Source: Peromyscus leucopus
Lineage: Eukaryota > Chordata > Mammalia > Rodentia > Cricetidae
Direction: 5' to 3'
NCBI RefSeq assembly: GCF_004664715.2
Contig: NC_051085.1
Location: 23,582,551-23,646,550 of the forward strand
DNA: 64,000 bases
Shown: positions 23,437-35,402 of the stretch, in pieces
How the letters are laid out: every line of letters begins with the position of its first letter
Position numbering within the stretch: the stretch's first letter is position 1
Program-made: the position numbers and the translations under genes
The notes under the pieces: generated by a model
What the model was told of the DNA's origin: nothing
What the model saw: only the letters and a program-made list of their open reading frames with translations
Databases searched by the model: none

Positions 23437-23615
23437 GGGGCTGGAGAGATGGCTCAGAGGTTAAGAGCACTGACTGCTCTTCCAGAGGACACAGGTTCAA
23501 TTCCCAGCACCCACATGGCAGCTGACAACTGTCTGTTACTCCAAGATCCGACACCCTCACATAGACATACATGAAAGCAAAAGCACCAATGCAAATAAAA
23601 CAAAAATAAATTTAA
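23437..23615 (+). mobile_element. B2 SINE with 16-bp TSD
   Basis: The B2 is flanked by AAAAATAGTAAGAAAA at 23421-23436 and 23616-23631, an exact duplication. Confidence 0.93.
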
Positions 23616-23656
23616 AAAAATAGTAAGAAAAATAATTCTTTAAGAACTGCTTCATT

Positions 23657-23841
23657 GCCGGGCGGTGGTGGCCCGGCGGTGGTGGCCCACGCCTTTAATC
23701 CCAGCACTCCGGAGGCAGAGCCAGGCGGATCTCTGTGAGATCAAGGCCAGCCTGGGATAGCAAGTGAGTTCCAGGAAAGGTACAAAGCTACACAGAGAAA
23801 CCCTGTCTCAAAAAACCAAATTAAAAAAAAAAAAAAAAAAA
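23657..23841 (+). mobile_element. B1 SINE with 15-bp TSD and a duplicated 5' end
   Basis: The copy is flanked by AAGAACTGCTTCATT at 23642-23656 and 23842-23856. The 14-bp unit GGCGGTGGTGGCCC occurs twice in tandem at 23661-23674 and 23675-23688. It carries the 'aaaggtacaaagctacacag' 3' variant. Confidence 0.93.
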
Positions 23842-23856
23842 AAGAACTGCTTCATT

Positions 23857-24376
23857 ATTAAAATTTTCAGTGATTACCTGGGCCGTTGGGGAAATGGTGT
23901 GTATAGACCTGTTTGCCACAGGTTTGCCACAAACCTTCCCTTTGTAAAGAATTGCAGTGTGTCCAAGGTATAGTGCATTGAAGTATGAGGAGGCATGCCT
24001 GTTTGAGGGTGTGTACTAGTGGGGAGACGGGGAGGAAATAACCAATGATAAACTGCACTCAGTGTACATTTTCATTGAAAACTACCTCCTCATATCCTGT
24101 AGCTCCTTCTAGTTCTCTCATCGGTTCATGGCAACTGCTCCTTTTATAGTTACTAGAGCTCTCCTGGCTTTATAAAATACATTTAATAACTTTAATAATC
24201 TAGTATCCCATGTGTAGGTGCCTCCTTATTTTCATATCTGTTCCATCCTGCTTGCTAATTTCCATTAGGGAGACTTTATTACCTTCTGCCGCATAACCCT
24301 ACAGATGAAGACTCCAAGCAGTCTATTTCTTCACAATTTCTCGGTTCAGAGATGCATTTGCAAAATCTTAGATGAG
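23857..24376. other. Intergenic, nothing recognised
   Basis: No gene or repeat is recognised in this AT-rich stretch. Confidence 0.4.
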
Positions 24377-24505
24377 GGCTAGGTGTGGTGGTACATGCCT
24401 TTTGTCCTAGTGCACAGAAGGCAGAAGCAGGCCAGCCTGATCTACATAGCAAGTTCCACACCAGCCAGGGCTACATAGTGAGACCCTCTCTTAAGCAAAC
24501 AAAAA
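24377..24505 (+). mobile_element. B1-like SINE (diverged)
   Basis: 'ggctaggtgtggtggtacatgccttttgtcc ... cacaccagccagggctacatagtgagaccc' is a degraded sense B1. Confidence 0.65.
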
Positions 24506-24594
24506 CTGAGTAAGAGGAAAGCCAAGGGGTAACTTAGATAAAATTCAAAAATAAGGCGACACACTCACCTATTGGTTGTAGTATTAAGGCAACT

Positions 24595-25030
24595 CTACGT
24601 ATTTAAAAGGGAGGTTTATTTTGTGGGGTAACTTACAAGTAAAGGGATAGGTTACAGGGTCCGGGAAAGGTGTAGCACAGTCCAGCAGTGTTCTCTGGAG
24701 AACTCTGCTTGATCTACCTCCAGCATCCAGGATCTAGAAACCAAGAGAGCTAGCACATCTGGATCTCGGCTCTTAAGGGCTCCTGTCTCAGCCTGCCTTG
24801 TAGGCATGACAGTTACCAAAGCCTCAATGGGGGTAGTACTTCCAGGTCAAAGCTGGAACAGCTACCTACTACACTCACCTTTTATAACTGTCAAAAGTGC
24901 CTCCAACCATCTCCTGCCCATCAGAACTCTTTCATATGGGGAGTTCCAACCTGCAGAGAGCCACATCCTCTTACTCCCTTGCCTGTGGACTTGGTCCACG
25001 ATGACCTCCTAACAGATGGTTTCTTTACTG
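24595..25030. mobile_element. Possible MaLR/LTR-like repeat
   Basis: 'gggaggtttattttgtggggtaacttacaag' and the following sequence have LTR-like character. The family and limits are uncertain. Confidence 0.25.
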
Positions 25031-25249
25031 AGGAAAGTGTCACAATTCATAGCAAACTCTAAGGCCATACTCTGTCATCTTCCAGTCTAAGGTATCTGGT
25101 GATGGAGAATAAAGCAGGCAGGGCCTTCCTGCTTTGGCCAAAGAGGACATCCAAGAAGTGCTTGTTGATGGACTGATTCTTTCATCTTTGATATCAGCAC
25201 TGTTGAATGGATCATTCTACAATGATGGGGATGTATCACGAATGTCATT

Positions 25250-25617
25250 ACCGTTTATGGATTTACTCATTCGTGTGTATTTGTACAAAATAATGAGTTC
25301 CCTTATGCCATTTTACAAACACATATGTACATATGTACTTTGCTCATATGCGCCTCCCAGTACCTCTCACTCACTCTGTCTCCTCCCACTGGTCTCCCTC
25401 CATTTCCTAAATAGTCCCCCTTCTGCTTTCATGGTGTGTGTGAGTGCGCACTCGCTTGTCTAGATAGCACATATGAGGAAAAAAATGTAACATTTTTTTT
25501 GCTTATTTTGCTTAACATAATTTGCTATCCACTTTCATCTTTTCCTGCAAGAACACAGTTCCTCTTTATGACTGAGTGCCATAGTGTATGTGGACCACTT
25601 TTTTTTAATCTGTTCAT
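25250..25617 (-). mobile_element. L1 ORF2 fossil (antisense)
   Basis: 'cctctttatgactgagtgccatagtgtatgtggaccac' is the antisense of the L1 ORF2 C-terminal region ('...ggaatactatgcagcc...' in sense). Its upstream limit is vague. Confidence 0.5.
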
Positions 25618-26085
25618 TAGAGGAGAAAGGCTAATGAAAGGGAGACCGAAAGAAGAGTATAAAGAATCAGTATAACAAAACGTTGGGTCTTCGAAAAGGT
25701 AAACAAGATTGACAAATCCCTAGCCTCACTTAACCCAAAGAGGCACAAGAACCAAGTTAATAAAGATAAGAAGAGGAACGTCACCATATTTACCAAGGAA
25801 ATCCAGAGAATCATTAGAGGATAGTGTTGAAAACTCGTATTCTGAGAAATAGGGGACCTAGAAAATAAGTGGGAGTGTGTTCCTGAAACACGACTTACCA
25901 AGAATGAGTGAAGACAAGCAAGCCTGCAATGGGTGATGCCTCTGAAGCAGTACCAAGCCTCCCAACAAATAAAACCCTTCATTTTCATAAATAAATTTTT
26001 ATAATTTCTACCAGCTATCAATTCTACCAGATCTTTGTTCTCTATGAGAAGAACCAAACGCACACTTTCATGAAACACTTAAAAT
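25618..26085 (+). mobile_element. L1 ORF2 fossil (sense)
   Basis: 'gttgggtcttcgaaaaggtaaacaagattgacaaatccctagcc ... gaggaacgtcacc ... tccagagaatcattag' is a diverged copy of the L1 ORF2 segment between endonuclease and reverse transcriptase. Confidence 0.75.
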
Positions 26086-26839
26086 GAGCCTGGAATGGTG
26101 GGAGGAATAACTGTCATAATTTATATCATTTTAATTTCTTTAAAGTTAATTTCTTGAAAAGCCACATGTGAGCAGTGATTACCATAGTTAATTGCACAGC
26201 TCTAGACTAGGATGTGAATGTTAAGACTTAATGATGTTCGAATCCCTCATGAGAAGAAACTTTAGTTCCTCACACTTTGGTGTGCTTCTATCGTTGTGGA
26301 ACTTTGTAGTTTGGTGCCACCCAAGGTTTTAGTGTTTCTCCCACTAGCTAGATAATCAGTTCATTAAAAAACTAGAGAGTCATGTTCCTGGGAGTCTTTA
26401 CGTACTGAAAAAAAAAAAATGGGTCTTTATAAACTATTGACCCCTATTTCAAACCAAAAGGCAATTAACCCCCTCCCCCAGTGCCCTTTGCCTCAATTGT
26501 CCCTGGATAACCATCACACATGTTGTGGTCTATACCAGATACACCATTGACCATGGCAGCTCCGTAGGGATCCCATAGTCTTGACCAGGCATGCATAGAT
26601 CCAAAATTTCTGATAGAGCGGGGGAATACAAAACAAAACAACAAAACACTCTAGAATTAAATGTTTAGTTTCAGGACTTTCAAGAATAATGGAGCACCAA
26701 GAATACTTTACATAGTGCTACTCAATGGCCAGTCATCCTTAAAAATTAACCAGCCTTCATGGCCTGCAGCCACATGTAGAGTTTTCAGTATCAATTGTTA
26801 GATGAATTGGAATGAAGGATGATAAAGTGCTGTACGGTG
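26086..26839. other. Intergenic, probably old L1-related or unique sequence
   Basis: No gene is seen. AT-rich, with an A-run at 26409-26420. Confidence 0.35.
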
Positions 26840-27562
26840 AGACCAGGAGGTATATAACCTACTACTATTAATCTTCTAAATGGACATAGCAATAAACCAA
26901 TTTCTAATAACTTACTGTTATGCCCACAGATTAATGCATTTCTCAACCCTCATCAGAGAAGCCTCTATTTGAAGTAGATGGTTTTTTTAACTCGCATCCC
27001 CCACAGCTGGCCAAGGTACAGAAAGAAGAGACTGTCAAATGTTCAGCACTAAATAAGCGCATATACTGCACACCTCGTCCCCAGGCTCGGGATCATCGTG
27101 GGAGTGAGGGCAGAAGAGGTCTAAGATGGATGGCTACATGGAAATGGTGTCTTCTGGACATGGCAGGATAACTTTGCGTGTGGACTGAGTTGTTGGGACA
27201 GCATGCACAAGACCTGTCCAAGCCCAAGCCAGACCAAATCCCACGGGAGCAGGGCACAGGTCCCACTCTTGGGTGTGAAGCTGTGGGCAATTATTAGCTG
27301 CTGGAAAACAGAGTGAGTTTTCCACATGTAGCTTCTGGTAACTTGGCCACTTGCTAGTGGAAGACCACACATCCAAGAATATTTAGGCTACACAAATTTG
27401 ACCTTAGGAGTTAAAAAAAAAGGGGGGGGGAGCGGGGGAAATAGACACAAAGTTTTGATGGATGTGGATGAGGAGTGGATTTGGTAAGGGTTGGGAGGGG
27501 TGAATATGATCAAAAGACACTGTATGAAATTCTCAAAAAATAAAGAAAAACTGAATTTATAG
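26840..27562 (+). mobile_element. L1 3' end (3' UTR)
   Basis: It contains rodent L1 3' landmarks in order: 'taatcttctaaatggacatagcaataaacc', 'catcagagaagcctctatttgaagtagatgg', 'cacatccaagaatatttaggc', a G-rich tract (27422-27438), and 'tgatcaaaagacactgtatgaaattctcaaaaaataaag'. Confidence 0.8.
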
Positions 27563-27572
27563 AAATTGAAAT

Positions 27573-27765
27573 TGAGCTGGGCAGTGGTGGCACACACCTT
27601 TAATCCCAGCATTCGGGAGGCAGAGGCAGAGGCAGAGGCAGGTGGATCTTTGTGAGTTGGAGGCCAGCCTGGTCTACAGAGTGAGATCCAGGAAAGGCAC
27701 AAAGCTACACAGAAAAACCCTGTCTCGAAAAACCAAAAAAAAAAAAAAAAGAAAGAAAGAAAGAG
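27573..27765 (+). mobile_element. B1 SINE with GCAGAG expansion
   Basis: The copy starts 'gagctgggcagtggtggcacacacctttaatccc' and has the hexamer GCAGAG repeated (27621-27640). Its 3' half is the 'aaaggcacaaagctacacag' type, with an A-tail and (GAAA)n. Confidence 0.9.
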
Positions 27766-28174
27766 AAGGAAATTGAATTTGATACCTATAGGTACATATA
27801 CAACATGATTTTGCATATATGTTAAGCGAAATACATAAAAGACAGCTCTAAGGCCTCAGGAATTCAGAATATTGGCAGTGATTCCAGATTTCCAAAAGTG
27901 CTGCCTGGGAATGGTTCAGAAGGCCATTTAAATGATGATCAGACAGTCTGATTTTGTACTTTTGAGCTGCGATTAGGAAAGTGTGTGAGTTACTAGATCA
28001 TCCCGTTCTATTTCGCTGTGACTTAGGAAGGAAAATTTTCAGACTAAAACAATTTAAAAAAAAAAAACATTTTACAAGGGATATTTTATCACGACACAGA
28101 TGACATCAGCAAAGTGCGGTGTCTGGTAAATGTGCAATAAGTGTTAGCTGCATCTTAAGATTTCCAAATACTAG

Positions 28175-28240
28175 TAAAAGTTATTTAAACTCTTTCTACT
28201 TCAGTTCCATCATCTGTAAAATGAGAATAATAGGCTAAAA
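28175..28240 (-). mobile_element. MIR fragment (antisense)
   Basis: 'cttcagttccatcatctgtaaaatgagaataatagg' is the antisense MIR core. Confidence 0.6.
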
Positions 28241-28242
28241 CC

Positions 28243-28400
28243 TGGTGCAGTTGAGTGTCTGGGCATCTGTAATCCCAACTGCTCTGGAGAGTAAAGCTGG
28301 AAGATCCCTCAGGCTCAGGAAATTGAAATTAGACAATGCAGCATAGCAAACTCCTGCCGCAAAAAAGAAAAAAAAAGAAAAGAAAAGAAAAGAAAAATAT
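28243..28400 (+). mobile_element. Diverged SINE with (AAAAG)n tail
   Basis: 'ggtgcagttgagtgtctgggcatctgtaatcccaactgctctgg' is a B1-like start. The tail at 28360-28397 is an AAAAG-type repeat. Confidence 0.5.
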
Positions 28401-29365
28401 GTCTTAGGATAAGAATGTCACTATTCCATTAGGTACCACACAGCAATGTCTTGAAGATTAATAGACTACATGTGTAACTGTGGTTCCAGAAGATTATATT
28501 GTCTAGAAACATTGTGGTCATCTTTGTTTGGATAAATATATGTTGTAGTGTTGGTGTTCCCACAACGACAACACATTTCGTAGGACACGTGCTTTCGTTA
28601 AAGGGCCCGTAACTATGAAATGTGTTTTACTTGTGAGAGTCATAGTCTCTCCCTTTCCCTCCAACCCTGGTTCTTAGATTCGTTCATGTTACTGTAGGCA
28701 GATTTCATCTTTATATCCATGTGTAGATGTAACGTTCCTCTGTGTGGACATACTGTTCTTCCTCCTCTCTGTCGACCAAGCTGCTTTCAGTTTTGTGCAG
28801 TTTGGCATTTGAGAATGTTTGGTTCCCAAATAGGAGCCCAGTGTGCCAAGTGACTGCACCATTTCCAAACCCATCAGAGTCTCTCTCTCTCATTCTTCCT
28901 CTGACACAGGTAGACTTCACTCTCAAGGGCGTACAGTGTTATCTCAAGTAATTTGCATTTCTCTAATTACAGTTAAAGAGAGCATTTTTCCAAGTTTTTC
29001 TTATCCGTTCTCATGTTCACTTTTCTGTGACACTTCTTCAGGTCTAAAAAACACTTGGAAAAGTCACGTGACATCCTTGCTGTTCCTGACACAATAATAC
29101 AAGGCATGAGTCATTCTGTGACTCATGGTTGTGCCTGATGAGGAGAACAATAGTTAACATGGTATCAGAATGGCTTGGGCCCTCCAAAGTTATTTCCTTA
29201 AGTCTTCCTTGAACTAGCAATAACCGTGGAGAGGAATTTAAAAGGCATTTTTTTTTGTCAGTTTGTGGCTTTCTTTTGCATAGTGCACATGCATTTGCAC
29301 TAATTTGTTTTGGGGGTTTTGGGTTTTTTTGATTAATTTTTTTTTTCAGAAGCATCAAGCAGTTT
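28401..29365. other. Intergenic; weak antisense L1 match near 28950-29045
   Basis: 'gtaatttgcatttctctaattacagttaaagagagcatttttccaag' resembles antisense L1 ORF2. The rest is unassigned. Confidence 0.35.
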
Positions 29366-29369
29366 GCTT

Positions 29370-29600
29370 CGAATAGAGACACATCTATTGAGCACTGATG
29401 TGCTGAGCATCATCCTAAGCACTTTGAAAATATCATCACAGTCTTGACATTGATATAAATGGGAGAGATCAACACAATATTATTGTATCTTCCCAATGAA
29501 GAAATGAGAGCCCTAAAAAAAAAATGAAATGACTTGTTCAAGTTGGAATCACACAAAATGGCAGAAATAGGTGTCAAATTGAGGGGGCCTAACTGGCTTG
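29370..29600 (+). mobile_element. MIR SINE
   Basis: 'tattgagcactgatgtgctgagcatcatcctaagcac ... tcccaatgaagaaatgagagccc ... gacttgttcaagttggaatcacac' follows the MIR consensus order. Confidence 0.65.
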
Positions 29601-30656
29601 CCACACTGTCAACCCCACACCATAATCCCAGGAAGTTACACCTCATTTAGTAGTGAAACAGCAAGCTAGAGGGAGGCAGGGAAGTTCCCAAGAGCAACAG
29701 GGGGAGGGGGGCAGACACGACACACGGGGACGGGGACAGGGACTGATGGACCTTTAGGATCAGCTATGTAGGAAGAGATCTGGAGAGGAGCTGAAAGAAT
29801 TGAGAGAAAAATGAAGATCAGAAATTACTAGGGAGTCCAAAGAATGGGAAAGGTCCTTGCAAAGGGATAAAGTCCGCACTTCACAAAGTGTGAGTGGACG
29901 CAACCTTAGGAGTTCGCCACAAGAGCATAGGTTCCCCAGGGATTTGAGAAGCTGTGTGATAGCATTTGTGAATCAGGAGCCGGTTTCATACAAGTAGGAG
30001 AATGATCTAGAAGCCAAAAGAAGTGGTGGTTGTGCTTCTGAGTGTGGCGCAAGACTCAGAAGCAGGCAGCTTGTCTGGCGGTTGTGTAGGTAGGAGGTAG
30101 GAATTGACAGAAGCTAAGAGAATGCCAGCCTTGCTTCGAAGCTTCTCACTGCACGCCGGGAGGTATTGAAAACAAGCAGGTTTTGCTTACCAAGCCTCAG
30201 GAGTTACCGAAGCCTTGGATGAAAGGTAGATTTCAGGCAAGGCAAGATGGTTTGCCTTCATGAGGCAGGTGAGGATTCCGGGGAGAGTACTTGCAATGAA
30301 GCCTAGACAGAATAGGTTTAGGAATGAGAAGTAAAGTGCAGTTTGATCACCAGTGAGAAGACCTAGTCAGTCACTAAGCCAGGCAGGCACACTAACTTCC
30401 CTATCGATCCACGTTAACCTGGCCTCTCTTTTGTTCTCAGCTAAAATTTTGTCATGAAAGCTAAGCGACTTCAGGGATAGTTTGGTCCCCCATTTAAACC
30501 TCTTGAACATGTTCCCTGTGTCCACCATCATTTTGTCTTAAATTCTAACCTTAAACTGAGCATGCTCAGAGATGTGCGTACATCTAAAGGACTTTCCTTT
30601 ATGCTCCCTAGACATAGTTTCCTTTATTCAAGAAGGGCACTGATTTGAAAACGCCT
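29601..30656. other. Intergenic, nothing recognised
   Basis: Purine-rich stretch near 29690-29740; no gene or clear repeat. Confidence 0.4.
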
Positions 30657-30680
30657 CTCAGAAGTGGAGAGATGGCTCAG

Positions 30681-30968
30681 TGTAGCGATAACGCCCGCGC
30701 TACCACCGCCCATTCACCATGTCCGAGCGAGGGGCTGTGGATCGAAAATAGAGACAAGAAACAGCGGGTCATTCACTGCAGCAGAATGCCGAATGCTGTT
30801 TATTGAAAGAGGGAGGAAGCTGGGCAGTGGTGGCGCACACCTTTAATCCTAGCACTCATGAGGCAGAGCCAGGCAGATCTTTGTGAGTTTGAGGCCAGCC
30901 TGGTCTACAGAGCGAGATCCAGGAAAGGAACAAAGCTACACAGAGAAACCCTGTCTCGAAAAACCAAA

Positions 30969-31060
<92 letters not shown>

Positions 31061-31389
31061 CAGAAAGAAAAGAAAGAAAGAAAGACAGAAAGAAAAGAAA
31101 GAAAGAAAGACAGAAAGAAAAGAAAGAAAGAAAAGAAAAGAGGGAGGAAACCTTAAATACAGGCTTACAGCACAATGGGAGAACCCCAGAGGGCAGAAGT
31201 TCACTACTGATGCTTACAATCTTGCATCTAAGCTGTTAACGCCCAATATGCAGCATACACAAACAAGGAACTTCCCTTAAGCAGTCAGGAGGGTGGAAAC
31301 CGGCAGGGAATTAGCATAGGGAGGACATCTGGTCAAGGTCTGCAAGCAGGCAACAGCTACCCAAATTGGGAGGAGGCCAGGGCCCTACA
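30681..31389 (-). mobile_element. Solo LTR, ERVK-like, with 6-bp TSD, containing a nested B1
   Basis: The insert begins TGTAG and ends CTACA, perfect short inverted ends. It is flanked by GCTCAG at 30675-30680 and 31390-31395; a 6-bp duplication is usual for class II (ERVK/IAP-type) integration. A minus-strand AATAAA (complement of 'tttatt' at 30799-30804) suggests minus orientation. No gag/pol/env sequence lies inside, so it is a solo LTR, interrupted at 30819-31136 by a B1. Confidence 0.85.
30819..31136 (+). mobile_element. B1 SINE with (GAAA)n tail nested in the LTR
   Basis: The copy begins 'gctgggcagtggtggcgcacacctttaatcc' and ends in a GAAA-type tract at 30967-31136. The target duplication AAAGAGGGAGGAA occurs at 30806-30818 and 31137-31149, exactly. 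Long Lys/Glu/Arg frames here are translations of the microsatellite. Confidence 0.93.
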
Positions 31390-31663
31390 GCTCAGCGGTT
31401 AAAAGTTCTTGCTGAAGTCACTTCCCATCACCCACAACGTCAGCTCACAACCTTCTGTAACTCCAGTTCCACATGGAACACCTTCTGACTTACACTCTGT
31501 GAACAGCAAGTATGCCTGTGGTACGCATACACACACAGGCAAAACACTCTTACACATCAAACTAAAACAAATAAGTAGAAATACCAGGCAATAAACTTGT
31601 CTCCGTTCTTTTATTTCTTGCCCACACTTGGTTTTGGATTTGTATTCGATAAGATATAAACTC

Positions 31664-31824
31664 CAGGGGCATGGTGGTGCATGACTTTAATCCCAGCACT
31701 GAGGTAGAGGTAGAGGCAGCCAGATCTCTATGAGTCCTAGGCCAGCCTGGTCTACATAGTGAGTTCCAGCACAGCCAGGGAACCAGGGCTATACAGAGAG
31801 ACACTGTCTCAAAAAAAAAAAAAG
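31664..31824 (+). mobile_element. B1 SINE
   Basis: 'aggggcatggtggtgcatgactttaatcccagcac ... cagccagggaaccagggctatacagagag' with an A-tail. Confidence 0.85.
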
Positions 31825-32159
31825 ATACAAATCCAAAGCATCCAGTTACATGTTTATTTTGACAATAACCAGACAGAACCATGATGATTGATTTAGACGA
31901 GTAGTTTTGGCCTTGAGATTAGGAGGAAATATCTACAAATATAAAATTGCCAAGAAGACTGACGTTAACCAGCAGGTTGGAAGTGCTGACTTATGCAGTA
32001 TCTGTTTACTTTGGGGATAATGGCAGTGCCTCTGGAGTGATAGAAAGGACTTGCAGACAGATTCCTCTATCTACCATCAAATAAATTATCCTGGCCAGAC
32101 TGGTTCATCTTCCTGGGTCCCATTTGCTGTTTTTAAATAAAGCTAACAATTAATAATTT

Positions 32160-32247
32160 CTCTTCCTCCTCCTTCTTTTTCTTGTTCCTCTTCTTCTCCT
32201 CCTCCTCTTTCTTGCTCTCCTCCTCCTCTTCTTCTTTTCATCTTCTC
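32160..32247. repeat. TTC/TCC-rich polypyrimidine tract
   Basis: About 85 bases of almost pure pyrimidine on the + strand. Confidence 0.85.
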
Positions 32248-32460
32248 TAAATAGTTATCAAAATCAAATTAGTTTCTGATATAAACATGCCTACAAAATC
32301 ATAAAATGACATATAAAGTCATGTTAGAACTATTAGGTAGTTCACATCACATGTGTGTTATGCTAAGTTCTTTCAGAGAGCAGAGGGCAAGTGTAACTTT
32401 GTTCCTGGTTTGTAAAAAAGAAATTATTTCAGTGATTTTTGTCATCATTTCAGAATTTGC

Positions 32461-32530
32461 CTCTTTTTTCTTTTCTCTTTCTTTCTTCCTTTCCTTCCTT
32501 CCTTCTTTCTTTCTTTCTTTTTTTTTTGTT

Positions 32531-32561
<31 letters not shown>

Positions 32562-32750
32562 GTTTTTCAAGACGGTTTCTCTGTGTAGCTTTGTGCCTTT
32601 CCTGGAGCTCACTTGGTAGCCCAGGCTGGCCTCGAACTCACAGAGATCTGCCTGGCTCTGCAGAATGCTGGGATCAAAGGTGTGTGCCACCACCTCCTGG
32701 CTCCTTTCTTCTTTTTTTCTTTTCTTCCTTCCTTTTTTTTTTTTAATTAA
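32461..32750 (-). mobile_element. B1 SINE (antisense) between pyrimidine tracts
   Basis: The B1 occupies about 32565-32705 ('gacggtttctctgtgtagctttgtgcctttcctggagctcac...'). A TTTC/TTCC/TTTTG tract precedes it (32461-32564) and a T-rich tract follows. It is the cricetid 'tttgtgcctttcc' type. Confidence 0.88.
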
Positions 32751-33152
32751 GGGGAAAAAACCCAGAAGTATCTACATGGTATTCCAGAGTGAACAAAAGC
32801 CACTTATCAGGGAAGAAACAAGAATGGGGAAATTGTTAGAAGGAAGGTTTTTCCTTGTTCTAGCATAAATGATTTACAGAGTTTCTACTGAAGGACAACA
32901 GATCAAGACTCGCTTGAATCTTTTAGAAAAGCTCAAACATCTACAACTTGGGACTGTGGGTCACCTGCCATTCTTCAAGAGCATTATAAGTGGCCTAATA
33001 ATCAGAAGCTGGAAATTTTTCTCTTTTCCTACATATAAGCACTCTGTATTTCCCTTCTGTGGCCCACTCATTCCAATAGAGGAGAGTGTATTTATACATA
33101 TGTATATGTGTGTAAATATATATGTATACGTGTATGTCTGTATAGACATACA

Positions 33153-33232
<80 letters not shown>
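33153..33232. repeat. Compound (TC)n(AC)n microsatellite
   Basis: About 36 bases of TC are followed by about 44 bases of AC. Confidence 0.95.
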
Positions 33233-33234
<2 letters not shown>

Positions 33235-33534
33235 GAATAGTATGGGCTTAAATATTTTCCTTTTTGCTATATTTTTTATGCAGAGAGATGTGTGCTCATA
33301 TTTATTTTTCTTTTACGTTGATTCTTATATTTATAAGCCAGAGAAGGTCTTTGTATATACATTTAGGTAATTTCTATCTAGAATTTGTCTAAAAGGGGTG
33401 GTGTTGATATCAGGATATCACTCTGGCCTTCCCTCAGCTCCCTGGTTCTTGTTCTCTCCAGCAAAAGAATTTAGATGAGACACTCAGAATGAGGTAGAGA
33501 ATATAAAGTTTATTACAGAAGAATATGAGATTTT

Positions 33535-33662
33535 CCTTTTTTTTTTTTCTTGGTTTTTCAAGACAAGGTTTCTCTGTGTAGTTTTGATGCCTGTCCTGAA
33601 TCTCACTCTGTAGACCAGGTTGGACTCGAACTCACAGAGATCTGCCTGGCTCCACCCTGCTG
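33535..33662 (-). mobile_element. B1 SINE (antisense, partial)
   Basis: 'tttcaagacaaggtttctctgtgtagttttgatgcctgtcc ... ctcacagagatctgcctggc'. Confidence 0.85.
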
Positions 33663-33664
33663 AG

Positions 33665-34659
33665 ATTTCCTTTACAGGTGAGTTGACAATGTCCAGAGAG
33701 ACCACTATTCCAATCTAGTTGTTTAAGCAGACTTTATGCTATTCTCACGTTTCTGGAACAGGAAGGTCTCCTGAGGGGCATTCTCCTGTCTGCCTAGTAG
33801 TTAGGCCCATTTAGATTAACTCTTGGGGAAGAAGATATTGTCTTTGTTCATAACCAGGAAGCCTCCTGCTAGATAGCAGTCTTCTTGGCTACACAAAAAG
33901 TCACGTTTCCACCGAGGGCCAGGGATACAGTTCAGAGGCCACTATCTTAACCCTAAATCATGCAATGGAGTACATTTAAAGAATTAAGCCAAGAAAAAGT
34001 AAAAATTGTAAAGGTAACCATGTTTCAGCAAGAGAAAACAGCCCCCTCGTGACAAGCCTCAACAAAAAGGAGGAACAAGCTACTGTTAAACCTGAAAATT
34101 GCAAGGAGAAAGACAGAATCCACCCATGATTGTCCAGTTGAACCAAGCTTTATGGAAGACTACCCGGGAAGATGGACACTGATAAGGTCCATATCCAGGA
34201 TTCCCAGAGAATGGTGCTGAATTAAGTTAATCAGATGCCTATAAGGCCAAACCCAAAAAAAGCTATGTGCTTTCCACTTTCATCCAATCAGGGGTAAGTA
34301 TACATCCTAACTGTACTTCTTCCCTATGTATCCCCAGCCTACACATGATCAAACATATTCGGTGCAGTTGAGGGCAACCAACCTTGTTTTTATTGAACTG
34401 AAAACATGTGACTTGTTATCTTACAAGAACAACAGCCCCTAGCATTCTAGGAAGTTATCTGTCCTCAGGCAAATGAGGCTCACAGGTTAACTTTAGCCCT
34501 AGACTACTTCCACCTTCCTCCTCTTTGTGGGCAGCGATCCCTTCATTATTTTCAATATTTTATATCTGAAGGAGGGGAAATTGCGATGCTTTCTCCCTCA
34601 TTTTGACATAGTTCAAATTCTGAGAAGGTGAGGTAGGAAAAACCACACACACACACACA

Positions 34660-34712
<53 letters not shown>

Positions 34713-35402
34713 AAATTAGCATATGAAAGGAACCAGTGACAAAGAGGAAGACAAAGAACTTCCCCCACCAACCCTGGCCCGCTACAGATAGCACGTGCAT
34801 GGAAATGCTGGCAATATGCAAATGTCAAAAGAGGTTACAACCTTTTGGACAGGAAGCCATTGATCTTCTAGCCTTCCTCCTGGCCCTGGCCTGCTTCCTC
34901 TTTTGGAAGTGTGTTCCTTCTTAACAAATTGTTCCTGCTTCTGCTGCTATCCACACGTCTCTGCCTAACTTTAGTTTCAAGACACAAGAATCTGGACATC
35001 CCCCTAGCGTGGAGCGTGCCCACCATTCTCCAATATCCAAGGATAACAGAGGTATAATTCTGATGTTCCCCTCTTCCTTAAGATTTTGGTTTGGGGACAT
35101 AGGAGTGGTCCTGATAATGAAGAGGGGTCTATCTTCAATGATTTTCAAGCTGACTAATTTCTATGTAGCTACCTGGCCATGTCTACATGCAAGTGAAAAG
35201 TTTCAGGACTAAGACAAACCCACCAACTCTTTCTGCGTAGTACTGGAAACTGGAAACACAAAACAGCATCAGACATAGTCATAGTAGCTCAACAGTTCAC
35301 CTCCACCAGAAATGCCAAGAGATTTGCTAGAAAATGCCTCAAACCTTCTTACATCAGGGTAGACCATCACGAACACTCACGAAATTATGACTTATATGTT
35401 GT
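33665..35402. other. Intergenic; (CA)n at 34643-34710
   Basis: The CA microsatellite is interrupted once by ATAC. The sequence at 34100-34530 has an LTR-like look (CCAAT-like and 'tccccagcctacac' phrases) but no defined ends. No gene is recognised. Confidence 0.4.

Larger units (their letters stand above)
30661..31570 (+). mobile_element. B2 SINE split by an LTR insertion
   Basis: The head 'gtggagagatggctcag' (to 30680) resumes after the insertion at 31390 with 'gctcagcggttaaaagttcttgc ... cacaaccttctgtaactcc'. The two parts make one diverged B2 in sense orientation. Confidence 0.8.

Noticed and set aside
30858..31280. Lys/Glu/Arg-rich frames up to 140 codons
   Set aside because: They are translations of a B1 tail and a GAAA microsatellite.
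32869..33240. 123-codon frame ending in Ser/Leu and Thr/His repeats
   Set aside because: The second half is the TC/AC microsatellite and the first half has no family resemblance or splice context.
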